Positions 10,626 to 22,740 of a stretch of 64,000 nucleotides of DNA are shown here, piece by piece. Positions within the stretch are counted from its first letter, which is position 1. The number at the start of each line of letters is the position of its first letter. This DNA comes from Ligustrum vulgare. Lineage: Eukaryota; Streptophyta; Magnoliopsida; Lamiales; Oleaceae. A model generated the notes under the pieces. It searched no databases, had not been told where the DNA came from, and saw only the letters and a list, made by a program, of their open reading frames with translations. The DNA is taken from NCBI GenBank assembly GCA_963555705.1, contig OY743171.1, positions 26,220,852 through 26,284,851 of the forward strand, given 5' to 3'. A program made the translations under genes and the position numbers.

Positions 10626-12100
10626 TCATAAGGGCTCAACGACATCCTTGGAATGAAGAATTTGTGTCCTGCATCGCTGCCAAAAAAGAATTTGACCTTC
10701 TAGAACACAATCACCAAGTTTTGTATCTATCAATCTTGTTCCACTACACAGTCCCTGTGTATGATCAATATTTCTCAGAAGCATCACGGGAACTCCCACC
10801 CTAAGTTTCAACTTGTGATTGGGAATACTACAACATCTTATTGTGTTTAAAAATTCGGTTGAATGTATATTTTCAAACAAAGATCCACTTCCCTCTGTTC
10901 TGCATACAACGTCTGCACTCAAGTAAATCCTTTCTTCAGTATTAGTCATTGAGACCATATAATCATTGACAACATCAACATCATCATTTCTGGGCGCAAG
11001 TATTGCCCTCCTCTGCAAGTAGGATGCATCACAAACATTTCCTGTAAAGGATGGGTATGTATATTCAACTATTGATCGAACTGGATCTATATTTGACTTT
11101 ATCAATAAGTCATCCGGCATCTCAAGTTCGGCATGACCATTATTGTCCACATCTACTATGCCATCCCCAATATTTGACATCCAATCAGAAAAAGCTCTCA
11201 AGTCATTGATGTGCTCATTATTACCCATATTTTGCAACCTCATATTTCTCATCAACCGTAAAAACTTGCAATGCTGCCACAAATAAGAGGAATTTATGGT
11301 TGCATGAACAATATCTTGTCTGGTACCTTTTGGAATAACCGGAAGAATTTGTCGAAAATCTCCACCGAAAACCACTATCTTTCCACCGAATGGAGCTCCA
11401 GAGCTGTCTTGATTGTCAAATCTTAATATGTCCCTCATACTTCTATCAAGAGCTTCAAAGCAGTATTTATTCATCATCGGTGCTTCATCCCATATTATAA
11501 GCTTCGTCCTTGATATCAACTGTGCAAGTGGTCTCCCCTGTTTAATATTGCACGTCGAAATTTCATCTAGGCTTAGAGGGATAGCAAATTTTGAATGAGC
11601 AGTCCGACCACCATCTAAAAGAAGGGAAGCTATACCAATTGAGGCAACATTAAGAACAATATCTCCTCTTGACCGTATAGCTACAAAAAGAGTCTTCCAT
11701 ACAAAAGTCTTTCCTGTACCACCATAACTGTACAAGAAGAATACTCCAACATTTCCCGAATCAACAGATTCCATAATACTATCATAAACATTCTTCTGCT
11801 CATAAACAGATTCCATAATACTATCATAAACATTCTTCTGCTCATCCATCAAGAGTCCCACACATGTAATATGCTCATCAGCTAAAGACACTCGATCATA
11901 TGCCAACTCATCACTAATAAGTTTGTTACATGACAATGAATCATCAACAACAGAAGGAACTAGCATGGAGGGAAAATCATGAAGACTCCTACCCCTGGTC
12001 GGAAATATATTTTCGATCACCAACAAAGCATGGTTCTGAATTTGCTCAATAGTCAACTTTAAATCTGGTTCAAAAGGATAGTAAGATATAAAATAAATGC
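10626..12100 (-). pseudogene. Helitron B PIF1-like helicase core (largest surviving RepHel block)
   Basis: This is an SF1B helicase of the PIF1 type, the unwinding half of the Helitron RepHel transposase. Visible in order: Walker A GGTGKT, Walker B LIIWDEAPMM, the FGGDFRQILPV motif, and near the end GVPVMLLRN with QGLCSGTRL. The open frame runs from 12233 to 10626, but its first residues are intron-like; the protein part probably starts near 12100 after an acceptor. A 42-bp in-frame tandem duplication at about 11766-11850 repeats the segment EQKNVYDSIMESV just before Walker A. All core motifs are intact, but flanking exons carry stops and a frameshift, so the full transposase cannot be made. 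Family assignment is firm. Confidence 0.9.
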
Positions 12101-12180
12101 TAAAGCATATCTTAATTAAACTTACTAGGAAAGTAACTAAAAATATATATATGGCAGAAGCAAAATCTAACAATGTGGTA

Positions 12181-12573
12181 TTATTCATTACCTTGATTTC
12201 CCAATGATGATCTATGTCGATACAATATATCATCTAACATGTACTCCCAACATTTCATCCAAACATAATTTGGACAAGACAAGGAATCTGAAACCAACAG
12301 TGTTACAAATAGATTTCTCAATGAATGGGCTGATCCCCAATGACTTGCCTTAATAATACCATCTATGTACTCCTTATCATCATCTAATAGACCTAGAGCA
12401 TAGCACGCATCTCCGAAAGTATCATGTCTAACACCATTTATACATTTAATACCATCATAGCTGGTCAGACCTCGAACTATGGTTAACAAAGTTCTCAAAT
12501 AATAGAGCTCTCCTTTACCAGGAGGAACATAATATATTCTACCGACAGAAACACCACGCTGTCGTGGATGCCA
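12181..12573 (-). pseudogene. RepHel region between Rep and helicase domains
   Basis: The minus frame reads WHPRQRG and IYYVPPGKGELYYLRTLL, followed by GVRHDTFGDACYALGLLDDD, a block always found between the Rep and helicase domains of plant Helitron proteins. It is in frame with the upstream Rep exon but separated from it by one TAA at 12574-12576. The downstream end runs into a probable intron (about 12100-12180) before the helicase core. Confidence 0.8.
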
Positions 12574-13425
12574 TTATCTCTTCTTACTGTCCCACATAAA
12601 CTTCAAAGGAAACTCAGCGTAAGTCAACTCTCTAGCACTGGGATACTTCTTATTAGCCTCCATCCAGGCAACAAACATACTATGTTTACCTGTCGGTCTG
12701 TTCAAAACAGTCTCAATTTGATCATCACCAGAAAAATATATTCTCTGTTCATCGAGAAGATGAAAAGACAACCGCTCAATAGGTGTATCCCTGTAGTGAA
12801 TGTCATAGCCAAACAATCTCCAAGCAGCCTCACATGTAGATAAATATCGACAATTGTAGAACATTTTAATCTCATCAACACAACCATTCAAACCATCATC
12901 ATCGACACTTAGGTAAAAACCAACTGTGATGCGATCATTGCCCTTGTGGACATATTTAAAGAGGTATTTAATGGATCTAGATTGATTGCACCATTCCACA
13001 TTTATATGAGCTCCAAACTTTACTAAAAGATAGCAATTGTGAGGAACAACAAATCTATTGTTTAGATCAACACCATTTTTCTTCAATGCATGACCATTAT
13101 CTCGACGTCTGTACACTGGATAACCATCATCTGCAACAACTGTAGTTTCAGTGAAATTTTTTGGGAAATGTTTGGAACAACGACCATCAGATATGTACGG
13201 TGAATTACTCCGCAAAATGCCGCATGGACCATGCATCATAAATTCTCTAACAGCAGGAAAATAGTGTGGATCAGTCAACTCATATGGAATCTCAGCCGAA
13301 ATAACCTTATCAATATCATCACCACTAGGATGGCTCGTATACTCCTCCAACCAAAGCAGGATATGAGCGTGTGGCAATCTACGCTTCTGAAACTCAATAG
13401 TGTACATAGTTGAAAAAACACACAA
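12574..13425 (-). pseudogene. Helitron B Rep endonuclease domain (HUH and tyrosine motifs preserved)
   Basis: This block carries the HUH endonuclease of RepHel, which nicks DNA at the Helitron ends and forms a phosphotyrosine link. The HUH motif is seen as RRLPHAHILLWL and the two-tyrosine motif as IKYLFKYVHKG, so both catalytic signatures survive. The frame starts after an intron (about 13426-13516, acceptor near 13435) and ends with a premature TAA at 12574-12576, inside a block (KK..WHPR) normally continuous in the family. Catalytically plausible but truncated. Confidence 0.88.
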
Positions 13426-13516
13426 TTCTTAAATAGAAAACACAAAAATCAATGTTTAATAAAAAAATAATAATCATCAAGCAGTGTGTTAAAAAAATGA
13501 AGATAAATAAGGGACT

Positions 13517-13906
13517 TTAAAATAGACCTGATCGTACTGGACCGAAAACATTGCCGCCAAGCAAATCTTTCATCAGCATATCAAACTTCATTTTGAATAC
13601 TCTACAAACTCTATTTGAACGATCTTCTACCCTCATTCTCCTACTATCTACATATCGAACAATTTCTGGCCACTTTGGGTTACATGTAAATGTAATAAAC
13701 AGATTAGGATATCCAGCCCATCTACATATAGCCATTGCATCCTGGTAATTCTGGATCATCCACCGTGGACCACCCATAAATGTAGGCGGCAAGTAAACCC
13801 TAAGACCTTGAGGTACTGCATTTGTCTCACCTCTCAACAACGCTTCTTGCAAGCGATTATACAATTCACATCTCAACCCTTTCTGGTGTGATCGTATATA
13901 ATACAA
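13517..13906 (-). pseudogene. Helitron_like_N domain exon of Helitron B
   Basis: The frame shows LPPTFMGGPRWMIQNYQDAM and ICRWAGYPNLFITFTCNPKW, the conserved Helitron-like N-terminal domain that precedes Rep. It ends at a probable splice donor (GGTCTATTTT) near 13525, with an intron before the HUH exon. Its upstream junction (13907-14022) is damaged; expected residues are present in other frames. Confidence 0.87.
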
Positions 13907-14022
13907 TCACGTGACTCCACCATTGTATAAGCATCGACCAGAAACTGTTGGAACAACCTTCTAGCACACAGGATGTGTGGAGATTCACCATCTCTATCTT
14001 GTAATCGGAAAGCAAAATATTC

Positions 14023-14449
14023 TCAAATACTTAGCTTAGTACGACCACCTGTCGAACCTGAATTATTTAGGAGAAGGTCATCTCTATAACCATCTTGGCC
14101 ATACAAAAAGAGCAATGGATATTGCAAAGGCAAATAAAGAGGATGCACCCTGCAACGGTCCACCACGTGGCACAATAATAATATCCCTGTGTCCAGGTTG
14201 TGTATCAAAATCACCGACAATCAATCCGAAAACTTCTTCGACAACGGGAAAATCATATTGCCTGTCATCTGCCACCCTCCGACCAATAAGTATAAGTCTT
14301 ACATTTGATGTATTTTCCTCAAGCATTTTTTCTCTAACCGACCTAAAATGCCTTACCAACTTGTTGTGTTTGTCTAGCATATCCTTCAAATCAGAAACTA
14401 TACCATCATGCAACCTTGAATCGCGTGATTCGCTCCTACCTAGGGACAT
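14023..14449 (-). pseudogene. RepHel N-terminal exon with frameshift and stop
   Basis: Upstream part (14449 to about 14160) encodes VRLILIGRRVADDRQYDFPV and GHRDIIIVPRGG; downstream part in another frame (14220-14026) encodes YLPLQYPLLFLYGQDGYRDD. Both are standard consecutive blocks of plant Helitron proteins, so a frameshift lies near 14150-14175. A TGA at 14023-14025 then stops the frame just before the recognisable EYFAFRLQD block. Confidence 0.85.
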
Positions 14450-14489
14450 TAAAAGACGTAAATTATATCATAAACTGTCACAATAATCC

Positions 14490-14978
14490 TTACATAATAT
14501 AATTATATATGCAATAAATACAGAATACGTACCCTACGACCCTTTTTCTATTTTCAACCTCATTCGCAGTGTCAACAATGTAGAGCGAAGCAAATTTCGG
14601 ATTTGAGCCGTCATTAGGCAACAGACTCCCAATCTTATGACAATTTTGACCATGTAATCTGAAGACAGGAGGCCCTCTACCATCATTCAACCCATTATCT
14701 ATTTTTCCACCCATAGAAGTGAACGAAAACATCATATTGTATGTCCTAATGTTCTCAATGAAATTCTTACTCCTTTCGTCCCTGCCATATAACAAATCTT
14801 TCAACATAAGAGGAGGATCTTTCATAAAAGGAATCTTCACTTTCCCTTGCATACAACAGAGTGAGAATTTCGGATTACGACACGTTTTATAACGCTTATC
14901 CACTCTCTCCATAAACCAAAATTTTGCCTTGCAAAATGAACACTTAAATGTAAGATCTCCAATATCCATATACTCTAA
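14490..14978 (-). pseudogene. RepHel first conserved exon with Cys-rich zinc-finger-like motif
   Basis: After a splice acceptor near 14979 (TTATTTAG) the frame reads YMDIGDLTFKCSFCKAKFWF and later CRNPKFSLCCMQGKV, the cysteine-rich start of conserved sequence in plant Helitron proteins, followed by RGPPVFRLHGQNCHKIGSLL. It ends at a donor (GGGTACGTA) near 14530. Apparent coding upstream to 15080 is intron. This exon is also recognisable in Helitron A on both sides of the MITE. Confidence 0.83.
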
Positions 14979-16007
14979 ATAATCAAACAATAGATGAAAA
15001 GTTAATGATATAGACAAAGATGCATCAAAAATAGTAAAAAAAAAAAAAATACTGTTTTGAGATTGACAAAGATTCATCAAAAAAATATGATATTATAAGT
15101 TTTCAATACCTTTTTGAGATTGACAAAGATTCATCAAAAAATATGGTATTATAAGTTTTCAATATTTACTGTTGTGGAAATTTAATAATCATAAATATTG
15201 AATTAAAACATAAAAATTAATACCATGGCATAGTTAATTATTATTTAAATATTAATATTAAGAGTTATGACAAAAAAACATTAATAACTATATCATCTCA
15301 AAATAATATAAATAAATTTGTTAACCCTTAATGTTAAATAAATATGACATGAGGTTTTCTAGAATAAAAAATTAATTAATAATTGAATGCAATTTTAAAT
15401 AAAATTATTTTGATAAATAATCTAATATAGAAAAGAACTTTAATATCCATATGTAACAAATAACTTAAAAGTAGGATTATTTACTAAAAAAATTAATACA
15501 ACTTCAGTAATAAAAATAGCATTGTGTATAAATGTTCGATATAAATGTAATTGAAAACTCTATATTGAATTTGTATTACTGAACAAAATTATTCATCGAT
15601 AAGATTAAGACCAATAAATATCATAATTATTATAACAATTTATTTACATATTAAATGAAACTTTAAATAAAAATACTATTTAAATTAATAAAATGCAATA
15701 CAAAGGAGCTCGAATTTTTAGATGTACTAAATAACTAAAAAAAATAAGATTATTTATAAAAAAAATTGTACGATAAGATTTATTTAGTATTAGATGTATA
15801 AAACAACTTCGATTTAATTTTGAATTTAAAAGTTTACATTGGATTTGTATGACAAAACACTTACTTGTAAGATTCAAAACATTAAAAGATCAAATAATTT
15901 TATTAAAATAGAGATTTAGACACAAATAACCAAACATGAATACGTAAAAACAAAACAAATTATCATTCTTATATTATGACATTAAAAAATTCTCCATAAA
16001 AGTAAAT

Positions 16008-16054
<47 letters not shown>

Positions 16055-16569
16055 GTTTTACCAATTTAATAATATTATTATTTTTTTTTTTAACAAAATG
16101 TAATAGTAATACACATTTTCAAATAATAATATACACCAATCCATGAATAATACCCTAACTCAATAGCCCAAGCATTTTAATTCCTGATCAACACTTTCTT
16201 TTCTACAAAGCCCAACAAACACAACCTAACAAACACATGCAACCCTAAAAATCTGCCCAAAACATCTCTGAAAAATCACCTTGTATCACCACATAATGCC
16301 AAATTTGAAAACCAAATATTGTCTTCAATCTTCACCTATTTTGTAATCCGAATAAATTTGCAGCCTCATCGATTTTTTGCGTCCATAAACTGGTGTCAAA
16401 TCCAGAAAAACGCAAGTAACATTCATGTATCGAAAAAGGATCGATGAACTTCCAGTCAAAGAATAACATGGTGAAGGTAAGATTTAGTAGATCCATTCGT
16501 ATTACTTAATTATTTTGCATGCACTTTCGTTTTTTAAGCTCTCTGTGCAATGTTATTGTGTTAATTTTT
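14979..16569 (-). other. Large AT-rich intron of Helitron B, left of the foldback
   Basis: No coding potential is seen. It holds a 57-bp tandem duplication (about 15055-15111 and 15112-15168) and a 38-nt A run near 16014-16051. The first kilobase matches Helitron A. Beyond about 16010 the similarity to A stops; A rejoins B near its 5' end at about 31690. Confidence 0.55.
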
Positions 16570-18135
16570 GGGTTAATAGCACAAAACGTCCCTACCTTTG
16601 ACATGTATTTTGCAAAACGTCTCAACGTTGTGATTTTTGACGCTAAATGTCCCAACATTTACATTTTCTTGTGGGAGACATCATTTCTGTCAAATTTAAC
16701 CACATTTCACCGTTAATTTGGAATTGAACAGTAAATATTTAACACATGTAAAAGCATTTTCGTCAAAATCAAAAATAGCCCATTCATATTTGGGTAATTG
16801 GCACAAAACATCCCTACGTTTGGCATTTATTGTGGAAAAACGTCCCTACGTTCATTTTTTTGGCGAATAACGTCACTACCTTTAAATTTTCTTGTTGATT
16901 AGTCCTCAAATTTTACTTTTCTTTCAATTTAGTCGTTCCGTATTTGATTTAAAGGTAATTGTCTTCAAACGTGTATAACTTTTGATCTACAACTCCAAAT
17001 TGCACTCTGTTTTTTGCGTTGAACTCCAAATTCAACCATCTTTCTTATGATGTATCATGTGCTCATTTATTAAACATTTCATTTTGACTTTTGTATAGTA
17101 GATACTTATTTTGTTAGGGCATCATTGATTGACGTAAATTGATTTCTGTAAATTTTATTGAAACAATGAAATTTTAATTTTAGTGTGTGTTCGGAGGCCA
17201 GCGGAATTTATAAATTGAATTTATTTGACTTTTTTATTTTTTTAATGTAAAATATTTGGTTAAAAATTGTTGTGTTTAACCTCTGTTTGAGCCATATTAT
17301 AATCTCAAGTCACTATTTGAACAACACACATTCTCTCTCTTCAAATCACTTTTTAAAAATTGGAGAAAGAAATTGTGTGTTGTTCAAAAAGTGATTAGAG
17401 ATTATAATATGGCTCAAACAGGGGCTAAACATACCAATTTTTAACCAAATATTTTACCTTTAAAAAATAAAAAAGTCAAATAAATCAAATTTATAAATTC
17501 TGTTGGCCGCCGAACACACACTAGAATTAAAATTTCATTGTTTCAATAAAATTTACAGAAATCAATTTACGTTAATCAATGATGCCCTAACAAAATAAGT
17601 ATCTACTATACAAAAGTCAAAATTAAATATTTAATAAATGAGCACATGATACATCATAAGAAAGATGGATGAATTTGGAGTTCAACACAAAAAACGGAGT
17701 GCAATTCGGAGTTATAAATAAAAAGTTATACAGGTTTGAAGACAATTCTACCTTTAAATTAAATGCAGAATGACTAAATTGAAAGAAAAGTAAAATTTGG
17801 AGACTGATCAGCTAGAAAATCTAAAAGTAGGGACGTTATTCGCCAAAAAATGAACGTATGAACGTTTTTCCACAATAAGTGTCAAAAGTAGGGACGTTTT
17901 GTGTCAATTACCCAAATATGAATGGGCTACTTTTGATTTTGACGAAAATGCCCTTGTATGTCTTAAATATTTACTGTTCAATTCCAAATTAACGGTGAAA
18001 TGAGGTTAAATTTGACAAAAAGGATGTCTCCCACAAGAAAATGTAAATGTTGGGACGTTTAGAGTAAAAAATCACAACGTTGGGACGTTTTGCACAATAC
18101 ATGTCAAAGGTAGGGACGTTTTGTGCTATTAACCC
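16570..18135. mobile_element. Mutator-like foldback element, 1566 bp, with 9-bp target duplication
   Basis: The whole element is a near-perfect palindrome: the left arm starts GGGTTAATAGCACAAAACG and the right arm ends with its reverse complement. Arms of about 760-770 bp surround a spacer of roughly 40 bp near 17331-17372. Identical 9-bp direct repeats TTAATTTTT flank it at 16561-16569 and 18136-18144. Nine-base duplications with very long terminal inverted repeats fit Mutator-like non-autonomous elements. Each arm has internal repeats of an ACGTCCCTAC-type motif. No transposase is encoded. Confidence 0.85.
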
Positions 18136-18144
18136 TTAATTTTT

Positions 18145-19463
18145 TTTATTTCTTGTCTGTAACCCAGATCTATGTTCACTGATAAAAAACTACACATATG
18201 GAAGAAGACGTCAGACCTTTTTTATCTCTGACGTTTTAACTTGATCTATCACTTTAAAAAGCTTTACCACCGAATATGAAATTTGACTATTATGAAACAG
18301 AACTTGCAAGACCATTTCATGGAAGAAAGACGCATCGACGAACTTGTACTTGTATTCAGCCATAAAAGATAAGATCTAATATTCTAAGCACTAAGTTTTA
18401 TTCTGTATATTTCACTATCATTTTTCAAAGATTTTTCTAAAATATATTATTATTCTAATACGCTATTTTGTTTGTCAGGTACCCGAATCTGTATTATTCG
18501 ACTCAAATCTATATAGTCATCGAAGAACAAATCAGCGTTTTCTTAGTTCTTTTTTTCTTTTTCTTTTTTTACGGTTTCTCATTTTCATTCGGTCTGTAAT
18601 ATTAATTAGGCTTTGATCTGTAATATTAATTTCACTTTGATATATAATTTGCCACAACCATGAGCCACAACAATTGGAACGTCGCCACATGAGGGATATG
18701 CAATCACAACACACCAAATGAGGTAACCTCTCCATCCAATAGTTTTCTCCTATTTGAAATTGTATTATGCTGGTCCATTTATTTTTTTATTTGAGCTTAT
18801 GAATTGCATTCACACTTAGACAGAAAAGTGATTAAGTAATCAACCGAAACCATAATTCAAATAACATAAATTAAGTACCGAAGGAGAAATAGGACCAAAC
18901 TTGTACATCTACCATAATTAAATATCTTATACAAACATCCATTTTAAACTATGTCAATCAAAGTGGGCCTAATAATTGAACAATTATGGTACATCTACCA
19001 TAATTAAATCTCTTATACAAACCATCCATTTTAAACAATTGTTAATCAAAGTTGGCTTAATAATAGCACATTATGGAATAAATAATCAATTGAATAAGAT
19101 AAAAACCATCTATCACCAATAAACTGTCATCCAAAGTGAGTTTAAAAATATTACATTATTAAATTATACAATACATATATTAACTCAAATTAATTTCATA
19201 ACTCCACTTAGATAGATAGGGTGAAAGGAACTATAACACTAATTATAAGATGAAAAAATGAAACACCAAAAAAACAAATAGTGAACACATACAACATTTA
19301 CCATAACTAAATATACTATCTAGATAAAATAAGTTGTTAGTGTAAACTGAAGGAGAGAATGCTAACTGCCTAGAATTATTACCTAAAAATTAATATTATT
19401 TGCACAATAAGTGAAAAATGTACAATAATAGACTTAAAAATTAAAAATATTATAAGAAATTAA
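18145..19463 (-). other. AT-rich intron remnant, right of the foldback, with an 86-bp repeat
   Basis: No gene is seen. Two imperfect tandem copies with an 86-bp period lie at about 18904-18989 and 18990-19077, starting TACATCTACCATAATTAAAT. A short frame at 18532-18735 (minus) has no recognisable motif and a Lys/Arg-rich low-complexity end. Confidence 0.5.
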
Positions 19464-20369
19464 CCTGGAGCACCACTACTTTTTCTCGAACATCTAACAT
19501 TAGTGTTAACTAATGTTGAAAATGTATAGGTGGGGCTGCATATCTCACTGATTAACTCAATCCCCAATACATGCTTCCCAGTAAGTTGGGGCCGAAATAT
19601 TCTATAATCATTTTCATCTAGTTGCCTATGAACATGGGGAAAACTTGAAGTATCACCTGAATGTTTTAATGTAGAACTATTAAATATTAACTTAATCAAA
19701 AGAATATAGAAAATAAAAAAAATACATCAACAACAGAAACAAAGCATAAAGATATCTTATACGAAAAATTGTCTAAACAAAAAAATATTTTTTTAAGATA
19801 TAAAACTTCACCAGTGCTATGTGCTAGGGTAGAAGTTGTAATGTTGGGGCTGCACATCTCAGTCATTGTCTTCGTAACTAATAAATGCTTCCCAGAAGTT
19901 AGTGGACTTAAAGTATAAGATGCACCAACTCCTTGAAGCTTGTAAACCTTAGAAGAACTTGGGGCTGTTTGTGCATAAATTAAAAATAAAAATAAAAATC
20001 ACAATAGAACATTATAGAAAAAAAAGTCAAAATTTTTTTTATCAAAATCGTACCATTAGTTATATCACTAAATGGAACCATAGGAATTTGAGAAATTATC
20101 GGAGGTTCTTGGTTTTTAATTACAATTGAGGATGAATTCGTACCCGCGGACATTCCACCTGTAGGAATAACAAAAACTAATAGTATTATAAACAAAACAA
20201 TCGTTTCAATCTTATTATTATTGTGAAAACTGTTAAGATTTCAAACAATTATCTGATCTTTTCCATAGTATGCCATACCTGATTTCATGGTCGATTGGAT
20301 CACATGTCTTTTTGATGGCACAGTTGGCTCTGCACGTTTTCTCTTGTCCTTTTGATTGTCTTCCTTCAT
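19464..20369 (-). pseudogene. Four-exon N-terminal gene fragment with a duplicated ~40-residue unit, probably of Helitron B
   Basis: Four exons with matching phases and good splice sites can be read: exon 1 20279-20369 (ATG, MKEDNQKDKRKRAEPTVPSK), exon 2 20054-20158, exon 3 about 19812-19963, exon 4 about 19464-19659. Exons 3 and 4 encode related units: SGKHLLVTKTMTEMCSPNI and TGKHVLGIELISEICSPTY. The basic start resembles a nuclear localisation signal. No known domain is recognised. Strand, position between the RPA gene and RepHel, and a donor at the end of exon 4 (CCAG|GTTAAT) suggest these are the variable N-terminal exons of RepHel, with the following exon at 14978. No stop interrupts the four exons. 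The link to RepHel is inference. Confidence 0.5.
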
Positions 20370-20885
20370 TCTTTATGGAGAGTATGATTCTCATGATATT
20401 AGTATTTTCTTGATCTGCTTCGATAAAAACTTAAGAGGAAATTACTTGACAAAATAAAAATAGGTGATATCTATGGAAAACTATGAGTGAATAGAATAAA
20501 GCCTGAATTCTGTCTTGGAATCGGAATTCAAAGAGCCTACAATTGAATATGAATAGTCAATATTCAAATACCCAAAACAATATGAAATTTGAAAAGTTGG
20601 GAACGTAGTTACAGATCTTAATAAAGATTATGGACTTATGGAATACATTTAAAAATTTACTACTCCACCCAGAAAATTAAATATTTTTTAGAATTCAAAC
20701 TCGAATAAATGAAGCGAGATATAAAAAGTAAAAACGAATGTAAATTTGAAATACCAATAACACTAAAATTTAAAATTTTCATATATACACACACACACAC
20801 ACACAAGTAAATCTATGTATAATATTTAAGAACGTTTCGTTTGTTCATTGATTAAATGTTTTAAGTCTGAACTTATAATACTCCA

Positions 20886-20938
<53 letters not shown>

Positions 20939-20987
20939 GACACTTATTATTTTTAAAGTTAATAATCATATAGAAATCTACAAAGCT
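20370..20987. other. Non-coding, with AC and TA microsatellites
   Basis: Contains an (AC)n run near 20786-20806 and a (TA)n run of about 24 units near 20889-20937. No gene is seen. It is the left flank of the Sirevirus-like insertion. Confidence 0.6.
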
Positions 20988-20992
20988 TGAAG

Positions 20993-22686
20993 TGTTGACC
21001 TATGGTCAACTTGATCTTATTGTTTTGATCATAACAAACAAGAATATATTGTGTTGCTAACAGGTGTGCTTCAAGTGTTTCATATAATGATAATTATTCA
21101 AAGCATTCAATGTTCAAAAATAATCTATCAAAGATATAAATCAAAACTATGTGATCAAGCACATGAGACAAAGAAGATCAAGAAAGAATCGAAGATATTC
21201 AAGATCAAATTTCAAGTCGGAAAGCATGAAGACCAAGCAATGATGCCTAAAAAGAATTGAGCATTTACAAATTGCTATTCAATCTTATATAAGGTTAATG
21301 CATCGATAGTTGGCAATGCACTTCATAAAGCTCAAGTAACATTTTTAAAGCCATTAAAATATCTTTTTGAAAATCAACTTTGATCAGAAAACCTTGAAAA
21401 ATCAAAATTTTGAAATCCTGATTTTTGAGGTCGACCGCAAAATTTTTCAGGTTGACCGCACTGCCTATTTTTGAACTCCAACGGCTATTTTCTCGTAACG
21501 GTTATATTGAGGTCGACCGCATGGCAAGATAGGTCGACCGCAAAAGACAGTATGTGCAAAATTTGCTCTATACATAACCTTCTCTCTTGCATTCATTTTC
21601 AACAACTAAGAGGAGATTTTAGAGAAGCTTTCTTATGAAAAATTCATTGTTCTTACTTGATTTATATTTATCTATCTTTATTAGAATACTTTGATTGATC
21701 GAACTTTGTTTTATCAAAATTCATCAAAGTTTTTGAAAGAAAGTTTTTGTGAAGATTCTTGATTTTACATTGTATAAAATTCCTCAATATCTTCACATTA
21801 TATATTGGAATTGAAGTGTAAGTCTCTCTTTGTTCTAAACTTGTTTTAATCTTTTAAAAGAGAGAAATTTCAATTAAGGAACTTTGATTATTTGTGCTAC
21901 ATTTTTCATTATCATTTGATTCATCAAAGTTCCATTGCCTAAACATTTTGAGCTTAACTTATTATTAATTATTCAAGTGTGGCATCTCTTGGTACTTAAT
22001 TTGATTCAATATTTTAACAAGAGATTATTTGAAAAACTTTGTTTGATTGCATTGAACTTTTCATTATCATTGCATCAAAGTTTTTCTCTAACACTCGAGC
22101 TTAATTCATTGCTATCTATTGAAGTGTTAGCATAACTCTCTCGGTACTTAATTTGAGTATATCATTTGTCAAGAGAGTTATTTCAATTGTAAATTCAATT
22201 CATTATATCTTGTGGTTACGAGAGCCTTGTGAAAACTCGATTGTTGGTTAAGGGTAGGTGCTTCTTGTTGTTGTAAGTCACCTAAGGATAAGTACTCCTT
22301 GTTGTAAGTCACTTAAAGATTTGGTACTTCTTGTTGTAAGTTACCAATATAGTGTATTTGGACTTGCTCGTGACGGAGAGCTCGGTAACGGAGGACGTAG
22401 ATCACGTAAATCTCGTTTGCATTCTCTTATCCCTTTTACTTACTTACATTGCACTTACTCTATTCTATCAATTTATATTGTGCAACACTATATCTAAGTG
22501 CTATACTTGCTTTATCAATTAAGTTTACACATTTATAGCACACTATATTGATAGTTAAGTTACTTACAATACTAAGTGCTCATACTTGTACCCATTGGTT
22601 TTTAATTTGAGATTATTTATCGAAAAAGTTTTATAAACCAATTCACCCCCCCCCCCCCTCTTGGTTAGTTTAGTCTTGGGCTAACA
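20993..22686 (+). repeat. 5' LTR of the gag-only element (1694 bp)
   Basis: Starts TGTTGACCTATGGTC and ends GGGCTAACA. Four GGTCGACC-like palindromes (some degenerate) lie at 21428-21540. The expected TATA box is altered: TATACATA at 21569-21576, where the 3' LTR and the solo LTR at 52856 have TATAAATAG. A run of ten or more C bases lies near 22646. Confidence 0.85.
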
Positions 22687-22688
22687 AT

Positions 22689-22700
22689 TGGTATCAGAGC
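22689..22700 (+). promoter_or_regulatory. Primer binding site of the gag-only element
   Basis: TGGTATCAGAGC, matching the 3' end of plant initiator Met-tRNA, lies 2 bp after the 5' LTR. Confidence 0.9.
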
Positions 22701-22740
22701 TTAGGTGCTCATTTTTAAAAGATTTTACAATCTTGAGTTA

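Noticed and set aside
14115..14486. Plus-strand 123-codon frame
   Set aside because: Antisense shadow of the RepHel exon at 14023-14449, which has recognisable family blocks.
16014..16051. Long A run as the tail of a LINE or processed retrocopy
   Set aside because: No LINE frame or gene precedes it on either strand and no flanking target duplication was identified; it sits in an AT-rich intron.
20889..20937. (TA)n run as a promoter TATA element
   Set aside because: Simple microsatellite without a gene start nearby in either direction.
22689..22700. TGGTATCAGAGC sites read as tRNA gene ends
   Set aside because: These are primer sites next to LTRs; no cloverleaf with A and B boxes was seen around any of them.
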